From Siphonodentalium dalli (lineage: Eukaryota > Mollusca > Scaphopoda > Gadilida > Siphonodentaliidae), in the NCBI GenBank assembly GCA_032622095.1, contig CP136064.1:137717954-137781953 (forward strand): a stretch of 64,000 nt of DNA, in the 5' to 3' direction. Of the stretch, positions 11,690 to 22,919 are shown piece by piece (the first letter of the stretch is position 1; each line of letters opens with the position of its first letter). A program made the translations under genes and the position numbers. The notes below the pieces were generated by a model. It was not told where the DNA came from, did not search any database, and worked only from the letters and a program-made list of their open reading frames with translations.

Positions 11690-11929
11690 ACAAGTACATG
11701 TAGGCCTAGATGTCGGCATTTTGCGCGATTATCTGTGATTCGCGGTGATTCCTAGTGATCACCGACAAGTCACCCGACGTTTGTTTATTCATCTTAATCC
11801 GATCCACTCAAGTTCACCGTGGGTCACCGTGGAAAAATCATCGCGAATGCCGGTGATTCGCAGTGGGCTTAGTTGGGTTCCCACGGTGTTGAGTGTTTTC
11901 CTTATACCACACGCTTTCTATACTGTACT

Positions 11930-12256
11930 TTACAATGGTAGTACCAGGGTACTTTATCATGGTATTATCACAAGCGATTACTCTATTTCACAATAGCACA
12001 TTGCGCAGATGAGGTGTTTTCTGTCTCTTTTTGAGAAGAAAATCATATTTTATTAGTTGATCAGTGCAAACAATTGTACCCGGTGTCCTACTAAAAACAT
12101 AGCAGAACAGGACAAGAATAGGGCTATAACTATAAAGTAGACTATTAAAGTCAAGATCAGTTTAACACCATAGGTAATCCCCGGTCTCAGTATTAACATC
12201 CAATATGTTGTCTCTAAAAGCTCTAAAAGCGTACCATGCTGCTACCATTGTAAATA
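11930..12256. mobile_element. Possible MITE with TTTACAATGGTAG ends
   Basis: TTTACAATGGTAGTACCAGG (from about 11930) and, inverted, GTACCATGCTGCTACCATTGTAAA around 12233-12253 form short inverted repeats. Additional CATGGTA motifs lie near both ends. No ORF is convincing inside. Boundaries are soft. Confidence 0.4.
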
Positions 12257-13205
12257 TCATGGTAAATTACTGGTAAAGTACCATGGTAAAATATCACATG
12301 GTGTATGGCCGTTATAGTATGTCGTGGTACGCAAACAAAAGGGGGTTAACCTAACAGACATTTGTAAAGAAGCGATTTTGGTGTCATTAGACGCAGTATG
12401 ATCTCTAGTATAAAATATCCAAAATCCGCTAAAAATCCGCTTTGGGGAATTTTTTGTATCGCACGTTGACATAGGGACCCCTTTCATGTTTTCGTGTCGG
12501 AAATGCCTAACGTTTCAGCTAACATAATCAGATTGACGACCCCAACATATTTTGACAGCTAATACTAGGAAATGATTCGGGATACATAATTGGCTGTGGG
12601 AAAAGTATAGCGTCGACAATAAAGAGCGTTTATAAAAAAAATATTGATAGGCCTTCCACATCACTCATATTTTGACACATATATTATGAAATATTAATAT
12701 ATGTTCTACATTACTTATACCATATACTATGGTCTGCACACATTGCATGTAACAGATTGTTATCTCCGTATTCACCAAAGAAGTTAGCCCAAGTTGCGCT
12801 CTTTATTGTCTTGAGCGTTGTATAGATGCTCTTTATTGTCTTAGCGTTCTGATATCGCTATATACAGGAAACGCGTTTTATTATGCAGACCATGCGAGCA
12901 CGTGCGTCAGATATATAGCTTCTGCAAGTCGATTTGTCACGGAAAACATTTCACTATAGTATATGGCAGTTGTTTTACGAACTCAGATCTCTTGTTGAAA
13001 CCTAACGGTGACAACGCACGCTTGATAGCTGTTTGATAAAAATGAGGGTATCTCAGTGAGATCGTTGTACTGCAATATATATATTTGATATTCTATGCTC
13101 CATTACTGAATTCTTCGCAACGTATTGTTAGTAGATATTGCAGACAAGAAAGCATAATAGGATATTAGTGATATTAGTGATCACTGTATCGACTGTAAGC
13201 TTGGA
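12257..13205. other. Unassigned sequence with inverted AATAAAGAGCG motifs
   Basis: AATAAAGAGCGTTTA at 12618-12632 faces inverse copies at 12796-12807 and 12826-12837 (GCGCTCTTTATT, ATGCTCTTTATTG), which could be remains of an inverted-repeat element. The rest has no recognisable content. Confidence 0.4.
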
Positions 13206-13209
13206 TTTG

Positions 13210-13830
13210 ATGATGACCCGACAGTCAGTGTTTCTAGGAAAGGCATTAGCCTGTGCCAAATGATTTAGTCATACAAAGAGTAGAATCCAAGATGGCGGCC
13301 AGCGGCCATGTTTTATGACCGAATGACCTCAAAATGACCCATTCCCATCAACATGTCATGCAACATATACAACAAAGTTCATAATGATCCATGCCAAATG
13401 ATTTAATCATGCAAACAGTAAAATCCAAGATGGCTGCCGGCAGCCATGTTTTATTTTCAAATAACACCAAAATGACTCGTTCCCATCTACATGTCAATAT
13501 TAACATCCACGTCAAATTTCACGATGATCAGACGAACACACCGGCATGTAGCCCATGGTAATGGATTGATTTTGGCGGACATGTTTTTTTTACGAATGAC
13601 GACAAAGTGGCTCATTCCCATCTACATGTCAATGTCAACATCCTAACATATTTCATGATGTTCTTACTAAAGATACGAATTGTAGCCCGTGCCAAAGGAT
13701 TTAGTCATGCAAAGAGTAAAATCCAAAATGACTGCCGGAGGCCATGTTTTATGGCCGAATTACCCCAAAATTACATGTTCCCATCTACATATCAATATTA
13801 ACATCCACGACCTGATTTCACAGGCAGGTT
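13210..13830. repeat. 'AAGATGGCGGCC' repeat array, first block
   Basis: Four diverged units share: GCCAAATGATTTAGTCAT, GCAAAGAGTAAAATCCAAGA, TGGC(G/T)GCC.GC(G/A)GCCATGTTTTAT, CCGAATGACC(T/C)CAAAATGAC, and TTCCCATCTACATGTCAATA. Units start near 13257, 13390, 13545 and 13695. Relatives at 15640-16240 are in the same orientation; those at 50250-50700 and 51640-52600 are inverted. Confidence 0.8.
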
Positions 13831-13958
13831 TTACAGACTGCAACTTCAAATGGACATGAATTTAAAACACGTAAATTGTTTTTGAATATTCCATCTAAAA
13901 GTATTGCTGCTTAATGTAAACATACCGGTAGTACCGGGTATATAATATATATTTAGCA

Positions 13959-14389
13959 CTAGCAGGGTGACCCGACTTCATCCGGGCGTTTCCCCTCTGC
14001 TTTCATCCGGGATTGGGACCGACAGGCATGGGTTGTGGAAAATCTCCCCCATTCCCAGGAACCCCTAAGTACGAACACAGAATCACACAACATGCTCATG
14101 TCTGTACACAGACACAACACGCTCATGTCTGGACACATACACGCTCTTTGTCAACGACACTGCGGATACGAACGCTCTTTAAATATCACGCGATTAACCC
14201 ATGAACTACCCATTGTGGTGGCGGGGGATTGGAGAATGAGTGTTCTGACGTTCCTCAGAAGCGGTGCGATGACATTCCATCTGGGATTTAACCCTTAGAT
14301 AGGAAGTTTGGGCTCAATCCGTCCGACATTTTTCCCGGCCATAGCTAACAGACAAACAAACAGATAGAAGTCCCAAAATATATATTAGA
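13959..14389 (-). mobile_element. Non-autonomous Helitron (copy 1 of a head-to-tail group)
   Basis: Read on the minus strand it begins TCTAATATATATTTTGGG, has the conserved interior (CTGTTTGTTTGTCTGTTAGC, TATGGCCGGGAAAA), and ends with a hairpin-forming CCCGGATGAAGTCGGG, a short spacer and CTAG, followed by T. A 5' TC, a subterminal 3' hairpin, a CTRR terminus and A/T flanks are the marks of rolling-circle Helitrons. No Rep/helicase is encoded. The 63- and 87-aa plus-strand frames inside are shadows of repeated sequence. Confidence 0.8.
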
Positions 14390-14971
14390 CTAGCAGGTGA
14401 CCCGACTTCGTCCGGGCTTTGACCTTGAATTGATCATTTTGAAGGTCAAGGTCAGGTCGGGGTGACAATTTGACTGGTCAATGAGAGTTCCCGGACAAAA
14501 GTGGCACTAGGTAGCAAGTTTGGACTCCATCGGTAGGGCCGTTTTCGAGTCTATAACGGACACACACATACATATATATAATTCGTGGGTACCCGTTTCA
14601 AGGTGAAGGTCACATCGGGCGGAAAACTGACCCGATGAAAATCTCCCATATTCCTAGGAACCCCTAAGTACGAACACAGACCTAAGGATCACACAACACG
14701 CTCATATCTGGACACAGACACATCATGCTCATGTCTGGACACAGTCACGCTCTTTATCAACTACACTGCGGATACGAACGCTCTTTAACTATCACGCGAT
14801 TAACCCACACAATTCCAAGACGGCGGCAGTGGGAATGGAGAATGAGTGCTCGGAGCTTCTCAAAAGCAATACGACGACACTTCGATAGGAAGTTTGGTCA
14901 AAATCAGTCCGGTAGTTTTCCCGGCCATAGCCAACAGACAGACAAACAGAAGTCCCACAATATATATTAGA
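14390..14971 (-). mobile_element. Non-autonomous Helitron(s), abutting the previous copy
   Basis: On the minus strand: 5' TCTAATATATATTGTGGGAC, 3' GCCCGGACGAAGTCGGGTCA followed by CCTGCTAG, whose last base directly abuts the 5' TC of the element at 13959-14389. Internal sequence near 14560-14590 (TATATATATGTATGTGTG on the minus strand) looks like another 5' end, so this interval may hold two copies, one lacking its 3' terminus. The stretch at 14635-14800 (CCCCTAAGTACGAACACAGA, AACGCTCTTTAA) is shared with the first copy. Confidence 0.78.
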
Positions 14972-15635
14972 TTAAAACAAAAAATTGTTTGCTTTTTGGG
15001 TTGAAAATTAAAAAAAATCCAGGCCGGCTCAATTTCGGCATGTTTGTCTGGAAACAGGATGTTTTTTTTATTTCTTTTTTTTGGCCCAAGACCTCATTGT
15101 TTTGGGAGATTTTTTCAGAATATATTCACTTGAGAAAATCAATATGATCCTATATAGCAACCATTTTTCCAAAGTGGTGAAATGTGTGTAAGTGATCCAG
15201 ACTGATGGACAAAACCAAACCACTGATATTCTATAAACCAAATTTCTGGGTACCGCCATTCCTAATTTGAACAAAATATTTACCATATCAATATCAATTC
15301 CCATTGCAAACTCTTTATCAATAATGAGTAGAACCTGGTTTGAAATTCACTACAATGAAGGCTACTAGCAAACTTTACTCGTCACAATACAAACCGTTCA
15401 TAACACCATGCATACATGGCATCAATATCTCGAAGACGAGCGTGACTCGCCACACAGTAGTATTTCAACCAGGCTCTGCTCTCAATTCAATCCATGAACT
15501 GGATTATTTTACAAGTACACCCCTGCTACGGTTGATGGCTTGGTATAATTATAATCTAATTTCTCATTTCTAATAACATGCCATTTCATGCCTGAGCTAA
15601 ATATTTAGCTTTTTAACGAAATTCGAACAAAAATA
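14972..15635. other. Unassigned sequence
   Basis: Frames at 15068-15304 (-) and 15340-15573 (+) show no family features. No repeat was identified. Confidence 0.4.
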
Positions 15636-15639
15636 GATG

Positions 15640-16240
15640 ACTCCCAAATTGCGGTCATCCCAACGATCCATGTGAAGTTCAGTGACGATGACTTGATGAG
15701 ACAAGGTTGTCGTCTGTAGGTGTAACAAAGGATTTATTCATACAAAGAATAAAATCCAAAAATGGCTGAATGCCGCCATCTTTTTAAAGGAAATTCAAAA
15801 AATTTTGATGGCTCCCATCTAGTGGTCACTCAAAAGATCCATATGAAGTTTAGTGACGATCAGATCAGACATGTGGTCTGTAGGTGGTACCAAAGGATTT
15901 AGTCATATAAACAGTAAAATCCAAAATAAAAAAAAAATTCTTTTTAATACAGGCATGTTTAATGCCTGTAAATTTTTAAAACAAATAGCAATTATCTAAT
16001 CTACCTGCAGGTGGTGCCGATATATTAAAATTTGAAATCCAAGATGGCGGTTGGCAGCCATGTTTTTTTAAAGAATTTCAGAAATAATCGATGGCTCCCA
16101 TCTATAGGCACCCCGAAGATCCATATGAAGTTTGGTGATGATCGACGAGGGATGTGGTCTTTATGGTGCACATGAGTAAAATACAAGATGGCTGTCAGCA
16201 GCCATGTTTTTCATCGAAGATCGTTTAAATTCAAAACTCC
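15640..16240. repeat. 'AAGATGGCGGCC' repeat array, second block
   Basis: Three units share ATGGCTCCCATCTA.. GGTC, CCATATGAAGTT.AGTGACGAT, GGTCTGTAGGTGGTACCAAA, GGATTT-AGTCATA, and ATCCAAGATGGC..GGCAGCCATGTTTTT. Same orientation and family as 13210-13830, but a different subtype. Confidence 0.75.
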
Positions 16241-16620
16241 CATCTAGATGTGATCGCAAACATACCTGTAAATGTTGAAAACATGTCGCCAATAATTGTC
16301 GGCTAGGGAGTGTTCATTGGACATTGACATGACTACATGGTCTTTGTGACATAGGGTTTCAAATACATGTATCCAACTGCACCCCGTGGTCCAGACCAAA
16401 ATTCCACAATGATGCAAATTTAAAACGACGACAAACAACCAACACGACAACAACATACAATGAACAGCAAAAAACCAGAGCTGAATTTAACTAGATTCGC
16501 ATCGCAATTTACGATGAAATTTCTAATTTAAACCGACCAGTTTACAATGAAATTATATGTAGTGGTAGGGAATGCTATACAAAATCTACCCAGTGCTGCA
16601 AAACACAAATTGAACACTTA
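16241..16620. other. Unassigned sequence
   Basis: The 70-aa minus-strand frame (16244-16456) has no recognisable content. Confidence 0.35.
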
Positions 16621-16624
16621 AATT

Positions 16625-17591
16625 AACCTCTGCAAACAATGACGACAACGATGAAGAACGACAACATACTGTATAGTAAAAAAAAAATAACACTTGTATA
16701 CATCCAGTTATGCATCAAAAATGACATTAACATGACGTAATGATTTACGTTATTCAGGCACTGTGAATTGTAGTTCAGTCATGAACAAACCAGTAGTGCC
16801 GGCAGTGCAATCTGCAATTTTAAGTGGTCATGTTCATGACGACAAACAACGAGGATGACGACAGACGACGAAGATCACGACAAACAACTGACCACAAAGG
16901 GCTAAAAAATGTCAACAAACGAATGACGACGAACAACGAATGACCAACGATGAACAATGAATGAAGCAATTGAAGGAGGACAACGAATAACCGACAAAGA
17001 AAACTAACCGAAGACAAACACAACGAATGACGACAAACGAGGGTGACGACGACAATAAATGTTCCAACAAATGATGACAAACAACCGACGAAGAAAAACA
17101 ACTGACGAAAAAATGACTGACGAACAAACGATGACCAACAACGAAAAAATGACTGACGACAAACACAACGACCGACGAATGACGACAAACGATGACGAAA
17201 AATGACCAACGATAAACACGGCATCTAATTATCGACAACGAAAAATGACTGACGACAAACACACTGACTGACGAATGACAACAAATGACTGACGACAAAC
17301 GACCGACGAATGACAAGGATGACGACAACAACCGACAAATGTCGTGAAATGATGACGAATGTCCGACGAAGAAAAACAACAAAAGAAAAAACGACTGACG
17401 AAAAAAACATCTGACACGTCAAACGACTGATGAAATAAACGACAAGGATGACGAAAAACGACTGATGACAAGCGAACAACTGGTGAAGACAAACGACCGA
17501 CGAATACACCGATAACAAATACACCGACATTGAAAAACGACTGAAGACACAAACACTGACGAATGACGACCAATGAATGACGACAAATGAA
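16625..17591. repeat. GACGACAAA(C/T)-type satellite, interrupted on its right side
   Basis: Short irregular tandem repeats of GACGACAAACRACGAATGAC-like text fill nearly a kilobase from about 16820, with a sparser start from 16625. The array resumes at 21050-21085 (ACCGACGAATGACGACAAAC), beyond the transposon at 17594-21049. Because the repeat lacks minus-strand stops it produces long Val/Ser/Phe/Cys-rich minus-strand frames (up to 156 aa), which are not genes. Confidence 0.88.
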
Positions 17592-17699
17592 TACACTGTT
17601 AGAAATTACTGTCGGTTCGACGGTTTCGGGCCGTCATTATCGACGGTCCCATACCGTTTAATCAATTTGACCGTTATTTTAGGTGCCCATGAAAATTGT

Positions 17700-18700
17700 C
17701 TAAATTAAATATTTTCGTGATTCAAAGTTCAATAGTATATTTATCGGCGACCATATTATATATTGCAATGACTCCATACAGTATGTCTGAATCTTACTCA
17801 GCTGATATTTAATATGTATTATTAATGCGGCATTTATTCTGAGTTTTGCGGGTCCATACGAATTATCATGAGTACGGTACGCAATTCTCAATCCGGTGTT
17901 AAATTCGCGATTGAGCACTCAGCTCATTTCTTCGCCATTTTATGATTTATCGTTGATAGCAAACTATTGTCTTTTGGGAAACTGTTACACTTTCGATTGT
18001 GGACAGTTGTTAAGATGGTCTGATTTCGGTTCCTTTGATAACTAGACAAGTTTCAATTCTGCGAATACCGGCTTAATCATTGACAATTTCCACTAAATTC
18101 GAGAGTAGAGATTTTTGGCAATCATGGCATGATCCGCCGTCCGGGGTTTGACTTCATTCGACGCAGTGCTGCTGTTGAAATTGCAGTGCTGTCACTTAGT
18201 GTAAAAACACAAGAGGATACAGGTACAATTAACACAAGCTTCGATGTCAACCAATAGTGACAATAATAACAACAACGACTCAACGAGCAGCTATTACTAT
18301 TAAAATGTTGACAATCCAGTTGACAGTGTTCTGAATCTGATTGTTTCAAAGCGCATGCATGTACATTTACAAGAGAGGATATACATGTACAGGTACTGTA
18401 CGCACCAGTGTAATTCACAAGAACTTCAATGTCAACAACAACACCGTAAACAATCGACTGTCTCCGCGCAGTGACGGATGATCACATATCTGCAATTCCA
18501 ACTTTACAATTACATGGACAAATTCATCCCGTGTTCATCAATTTTCATTGAAACGTGTGGATATGGGACATTGTCATCATTCGCCAAGTTTTTGTCAAGT
18601 TATTACGACAATTTACCGGGAGAACACTATTGGTTGGATGTTCTTATCAAACTATCTTTGGCTGACTTACTGATATTGATACTAAGTGTTTGTGATTAGT
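17700..18700. other. Interior of the CACTG element, no gene recognised
   Basis: Minus-strand frames at 17700-17918 and 18122-18418 and a plus frame at 18478-18699 carry no recognisable domain. Short internal repeats (TGTCAACAACAACA, GTACAGGTAC) occur near 18230-18460. Confidence 0.4.
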
Positions 18701-18707
18701 ACCAAAT

Positions 18708-19277
18708 ATGCCTTGTGCCCAATTTGGATGGAGCAAAAAATTAAACCTTGACTCGACACAATTAGACTGGAACACTATTTATAAAAGGTGTTTTAGGATA
18801 ACAAAAAATACGAAATTGCAAGCCTTCCAATATCAAATAAATCACAATACCCTTGTCACAAAAATATTCCTAGAAAAATGTAAAATATCCGAGAATAACA
18901 TGTGTACTTTCTGTGATAGTGAAAGAGAAAACATTGAACATCTTCTGGCAAAATGTTGCAAAGTGCTGCCTTTATGGAAACACATATCAGATATTCTATG
19001 TGCTTGTTTTAATTTGAATTCAACCTTGAAAATTGAAGAAATTATTTTTGGAACCAGTCCAAACCAAAATTATTTAGCAATAAACAACCTAATACTGTTA
19101 ACAAAACGTTATATATATATAACAAGATGTAAGAAAACCAGTTTAACAAAAGAAGCGCTTATAAATTACCTTAATCAAGAGTTCAAATTAGAAAAACAAG
19201 CAAGTAAATGGAACACAAATTCAAAACATAACATTGAATTGAAGTGGAACAGTGTCCTCAACCTGATCAATGCATAA
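18708..19277 (+). pseudogene. LINE ORF2 C-terminal fragment with zinc-finger-like segment
   Basis: A 189-codon frame ending at TAA 19275-19277. It reads like the last part of a non-LTR reverse transcriptase protein. An N-terminal 'DWNTIYKRCFRITKNTKLQ' segment is followed by 'FQYQINHNTLVT', then CTFC...ENIEHLLAKC, the zf-RVT-type Cys-Cys-His-Cys pattern, and a lysine-rich tail. The RT core and endonuclease are missing, so this is a 5'-truncated copy; the first codons are probably not a true start. It sits inside the CACTG element. The A-rich text after the stop is its 3' UTR. Confidence 0.82.
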
Positions 19278-19886
19278 TTTTTATAAACAAAAACCCCTCA
19301 AAAATTTAACAAAATACAAAAAATAAGAAAATAAAATCCCAAAAATTAAATCCAGGGCTCTCCAGTTCACCAAACAAAACATACCTTTTATAATATAACA
19401 AGGATTAGTCAGAACACACTATAATTGACAGCAACTTCTTTTTAACATTGGAAGGTCAACCACCAACAAAATTGGTGATTACTTTCCAATGAAGACTGAC
19501 AGAAAACAATAAATGACGTGTAGATTCATTTAGCTTAAAGCGATTGACATTGTGTACAAACTACCCAAAAACAGTTGGGCAATTTAAATTGACAGGAAAA
19601 CTTATTGTGTAAGTATTTGTTTGTTTTATTTCAGATATCTATGTATGTATACATTGATGTATGGAAATATGTTAAGTTTCAGCAAATTGTACCAAAAAGA
19701 TTAATAATTTTTTTTTTTTAAAGTGTTTGTGATACCAGTATACAGTTTGATGCATCATGCTTTAAAATTTCATTGAAAATGTGCGACTACAGGAGAACAT
19801 TTTCGCCAAGTCATTGCACACAGTTATTATAGGATCTGTTGTTGTCTTGAAGGTTCTAATTCCAACTAGCTGTTATTGATATACAA
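19278..19886 (+). mobile_element. Probable 3' UTR of the LINE fragment, then unassigned sequence
   Basis: A/C-rich sequence follows the stop codon, then a hairpin TTGGAAGGTCAACCACC... GGTGATTACTTTCCAA at 19448-19489. The exact 3' end of the LINE is not visible. Confidence 0.35.
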
Positions 19887-20199
19887 TACCAGTCAAAAGA
19901 AGTGGTTTATTAAGCACGCTATTTTCGCACCCAATATGGAAGTGGAAACGATTATAAGCATGTCGCTTGTGATATTATTGCAATATTTTGCGCTTAATAC
20001 TCAATATTTTGTGCTTAATATTGCGACATCTTGTGGTCAAAATTGTGACATTTAAATCAAATTATTGCTTCTTCCATATTGATTATTGTATAAATAGAGA
20101 CAATGTTTTAGATATGTATATAATTATAGTTGTAAATGCTATATGTACACTGTATTGTGATAAAGGTGCGCCTAAAAATACCACTTTTCTGACTGGTAC
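19887..20199. mobile_element. MITE with TACCAGTCAAAAG ends
   Basis: Left end TACCAGTCAAAAGAAGTGGT and right end ACCACTTTTCTGACTGGTA are inverted repeats, with TA at each border as in Tc1/mariner-type insertions. The interior carries TTTTGCGCTTAATA twice. It is nested within the CACTG element. Confidence 0.75.
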
Positions 20200-21085
20200 T
20201 ACATTGTCATAATGTACGGATTCACCTGTTAAAACAAAAACTGTGTTTACAATTGACTGGACAATTTCACGTCTTACATGTTACAAAGGTATGCCATTAA
20301 GATATTTAACTTTTACATTTCAGTTTTTACTGTGAAGCTTTGTTCTGTTTATGGCTTAAAATGTCATGTCGATTCATGTTTTAGAATGGTTGAAATTAGT
20401 ATTACTCATAACTGAATAGTGGTGGGTCTTATTGGGTTGACTTATCAGCTATAACTAGTATCGTTTTTTATTTACAGCCATATTTATACAGTAGTTAGTG
20501 AAAGGCGAACACATTACGCATGCGCAGCCTTTTCCGGATTAAATTCTACGAGGCAGATAACAAGCTTGATCCTCTGCAAACTGCAAAGTTTCATAAGTAT
20601 TGTCTATCACTTTATGCATTGAGGATTTACATTTCATCAAAACTATGATCGTAACATAAGAACGAACATGTATTTTTCATTTACGAATAATACTAGTTTC
20701 GACCATTCAAAAACATATGAATCGTAATGCCTACCGGGAAATCATATTGTCACCATGGGAACCTGGCTAATTCTATGGTAAATTAGGAAATTAAGAATTG
20801 GTGTTGACCCATGAAAAATACCATTGGTTTGACCTTTATTAGTTACGGTCTTGGTATTAATTAAACGGTACTGAACCGTAAAAAATACAATGGTATGACA
20901 GTTACTAGTTATGGTCTGCCAGTTACTTAAACGGTTTTATACCGTGGAACATGCTTGGAACAGCCTGACCGTATGTTTAATGGTCAAATGTTGGCAGCGA
21001 TGTTGCGCGGTCTCAGACCGTTAAAGCGATGGTATTTGTTCTAACAGTGTATGACCGACGAATGACGACAAACAATTAAATGAAA

Positions 21086-21619
21086 TAATAATTAATGCTA
21101 TAATTTTTTAAGCAAATAAACCTACTACCTAAAACTTGGATTTAGATAACAATGCCCCCAGTCCATGACCATGCACGTATTCAGTTCACAACGACAGCTC
21201 CAAAATCCTCATCAGATATCACTTCGTTGAACTTGACTGCTTGAAGTTTAATGGACTGACAATTGCACACAATACAGAATTCGCTCATTTATTCTTTTAA
21301 TTTCCATGAACTTGAACTGTTGGGTTTAAAGTGATTCTTGAATCTTGATCAGTTGTGTCTGTAACAGCTTACACTCGTTTACAGTAGCCCAACTGTCGAT
21401 TGAACTTGAACTGTTTTGAACTTGAAGACGGAAGTTGAACTTGAAGTTTAGAAAACGTAATTCTTCACGAAATCAAACGAGTAGAGATAAGTCATGGAAT
21501 GATTTTTATCCGATGAAAAGGATATACTTAATCCTCGATGAGAGCTGATTATCTAGAATCAAGGAATGAATTTAATCATATGATAAATGCTGAAACTAAT
21601 CCTTGCTACATTTCGGTTG
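21086..21619. other. Unassigned sequence
   Basis: 'GAACTTGAA' is repeated several times around 21310-21450, but no repeat unit or gene is clear. Confidence 0.4.
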
Positions 21620-21927
21620 GCGACTATCGCAATACCAGAGGGTAACAGTCCGACGTTCGTACTCAGATATCACCAATATTTGTACATACCCTGTCTGTCC
21701 TAGGTTTAACAGGAACATGGCTAATTTGATTCTATTTGTCGTCATATATATATACCTATCACCCCATTTATTATTCCTTTTCATAAATATAAAATAAAAC
21801 AAGCTGAAGATGATATGATTAAAATTTCTTATTATGAAATATTGCGATAAGTTGTTATCAGAGTACATTATACTTGTGCTAGTTACATTACGCACACTGT
21901 GTTCCCCTACCGTATTGTGATCATTGT
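21620..21927 (-). mobile_element. MITE with GATTATCGCAATA ends (copy 2)
   Basis: Inverse-orientation relative of 4446-4768. Left end GACTATCGCAATACCAGAGG, right end CCCCTACCGTATTGTGATCA. Shared interior is read on the minus strand. The 99-aa minus-strand frame is repeat sequence. Confidence 0.75.
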
Positions 21928-22255
21928 TTCTGCTAGATTATGCGCAGTGGCCGACAGGAAGTCACGTGTTAATTTCACTAAAAAACGCACACGCTTCATG
22001 TATTTCATCTCATCGTATAGAAACTATAGAAAAACATTATATGACGTCAGCATTCACACGCGCCTTGGGTATACACACGAACGGGGTGGTTGCTATTATT
22101 ACAGCATATTTGGGGGTTTTTGGTGAGCCCCTGGCCCCTTTAGAATTGTGTTTGTGACATCAGCCCGGTCCTCCCGACTATTCAGGCACGTCAAACCTTT
22201 CCTACTCAATATTTCGAATAAAACTTTCTGGGCTCCCAAACTAATGATTCATATC
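21928..22255. other. Unassigned sequence
   Basis: Two overlapping 75-77-aa frames without recognisable content. Confidence 0.4.
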
Positions 22256-22259
22256 AGTT

Positions 22260-22770
22260 AATACATGTATACCTATTCGACACACATAGTCATATAACCA
22301 CTCGATATATACATATGCAGCCCACCCTAGACCATAGAGTCACTCCAGGTATACATGCATACCTCACCAATGGTCATTTAATAGCCCTTCCAGATATACA
22401 AAAACACGCACACGACCACTCATACCCTCCATACCCACATACACCTCACACATGACAATTCAGTAACTCACTGTACCATGATACACGCCATCCATGATCA
22501 GACAGCTAATCCCTATACACCACCAATGATAATGAATCAACAATGACACCCCCTATATACCCACACACTCAATAATGTCCACCAAGCTAACTCCAGGTAT
22601 GCATATACACGTCAATCATGACCGTACAGTCATTCCATGTATACCTTTATACACATTTATACACATTTATCGTAACCATAAAATCACTCTCTATTTACCC
22701 ACACACCCCATCCATGATCATACAGACAACACATGTACATCCAACCCATGACCGCAAAAAATACTTTAAA
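22260..22770. repeat. Degenerate C/A/T-rich minisatellite
   Basis: Loose repetition of 'CATGACCATACAGTCACTCC' and 'TGTATACC' variants with frequent ACACAC. Unit about 45 bp, strongly diverged. No gene. Confidence 0.5.
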
Positions 22771-22919
22771 ATGAATTTGTCATGCCCCAATGGAACTGGG
22801 ACAAACAGAATAGAAGTCACTTGTCAGTTAATTAACTAACACGTATAATAACCAAGTGAGTCACAACTTGCTACCTTTTCCGAAAACGCAGAGAAGAATG
22901 TTCTGGATATATGTAAAAA

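Larger units (their letters stand above)
17594..21049. mobile_element. CACTG-ended (CACTA/EnSpm-like) non-autonomous transposon inserted in the satellite
   Basis: Ends CACTGTTAGAAATTACTGTC and, inverted, GGTATTTGTTCTAACAGTG form short terminal inverted repeats, flanked on both sides by TA (17592-17593 and 21050-21051). Both subterminal zones are dense in ACGGT/ACCGT pentamers in both orientations (17615-17690; 20840-21030), the usual transposase-binding layout of the CACTA superfamily. The 2-bp TA duplication would suit the Mirage-type branch better than classical 3-bp EnSpm. No transposase frame is visible. Its 3.46-kb interior holds a LINE fragment (18708-19277) and a MITE (19887-20199). 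Satellite sequence on both sides confirms insertion into a pre-existing array. Confidence 0.72.

Noticed and set aside
16820-17596. Overlapping minus-strand ORFs of 114-156 aa rich in Val, Ser, Phe and Cys
   Set aside because: They overlap in several frames of a GACGACAAA satellite that lacks stop codons on that strand; composition follows the repeat.
18122-18418. 98-aa Cys/Ser-rich minus-strand ORF
   Set aside because: No spacing pattern of a known Cys-rich family, no signal sequence, and local short repeats explain the composition.
4421-21895. Two ORFs (4421-4633, 21596-21895) with similar peptides, suggesting a gene family
   Set aside because: Both lie in copies of one MITE; similarity is at DNA level and includes the terminal repeats.
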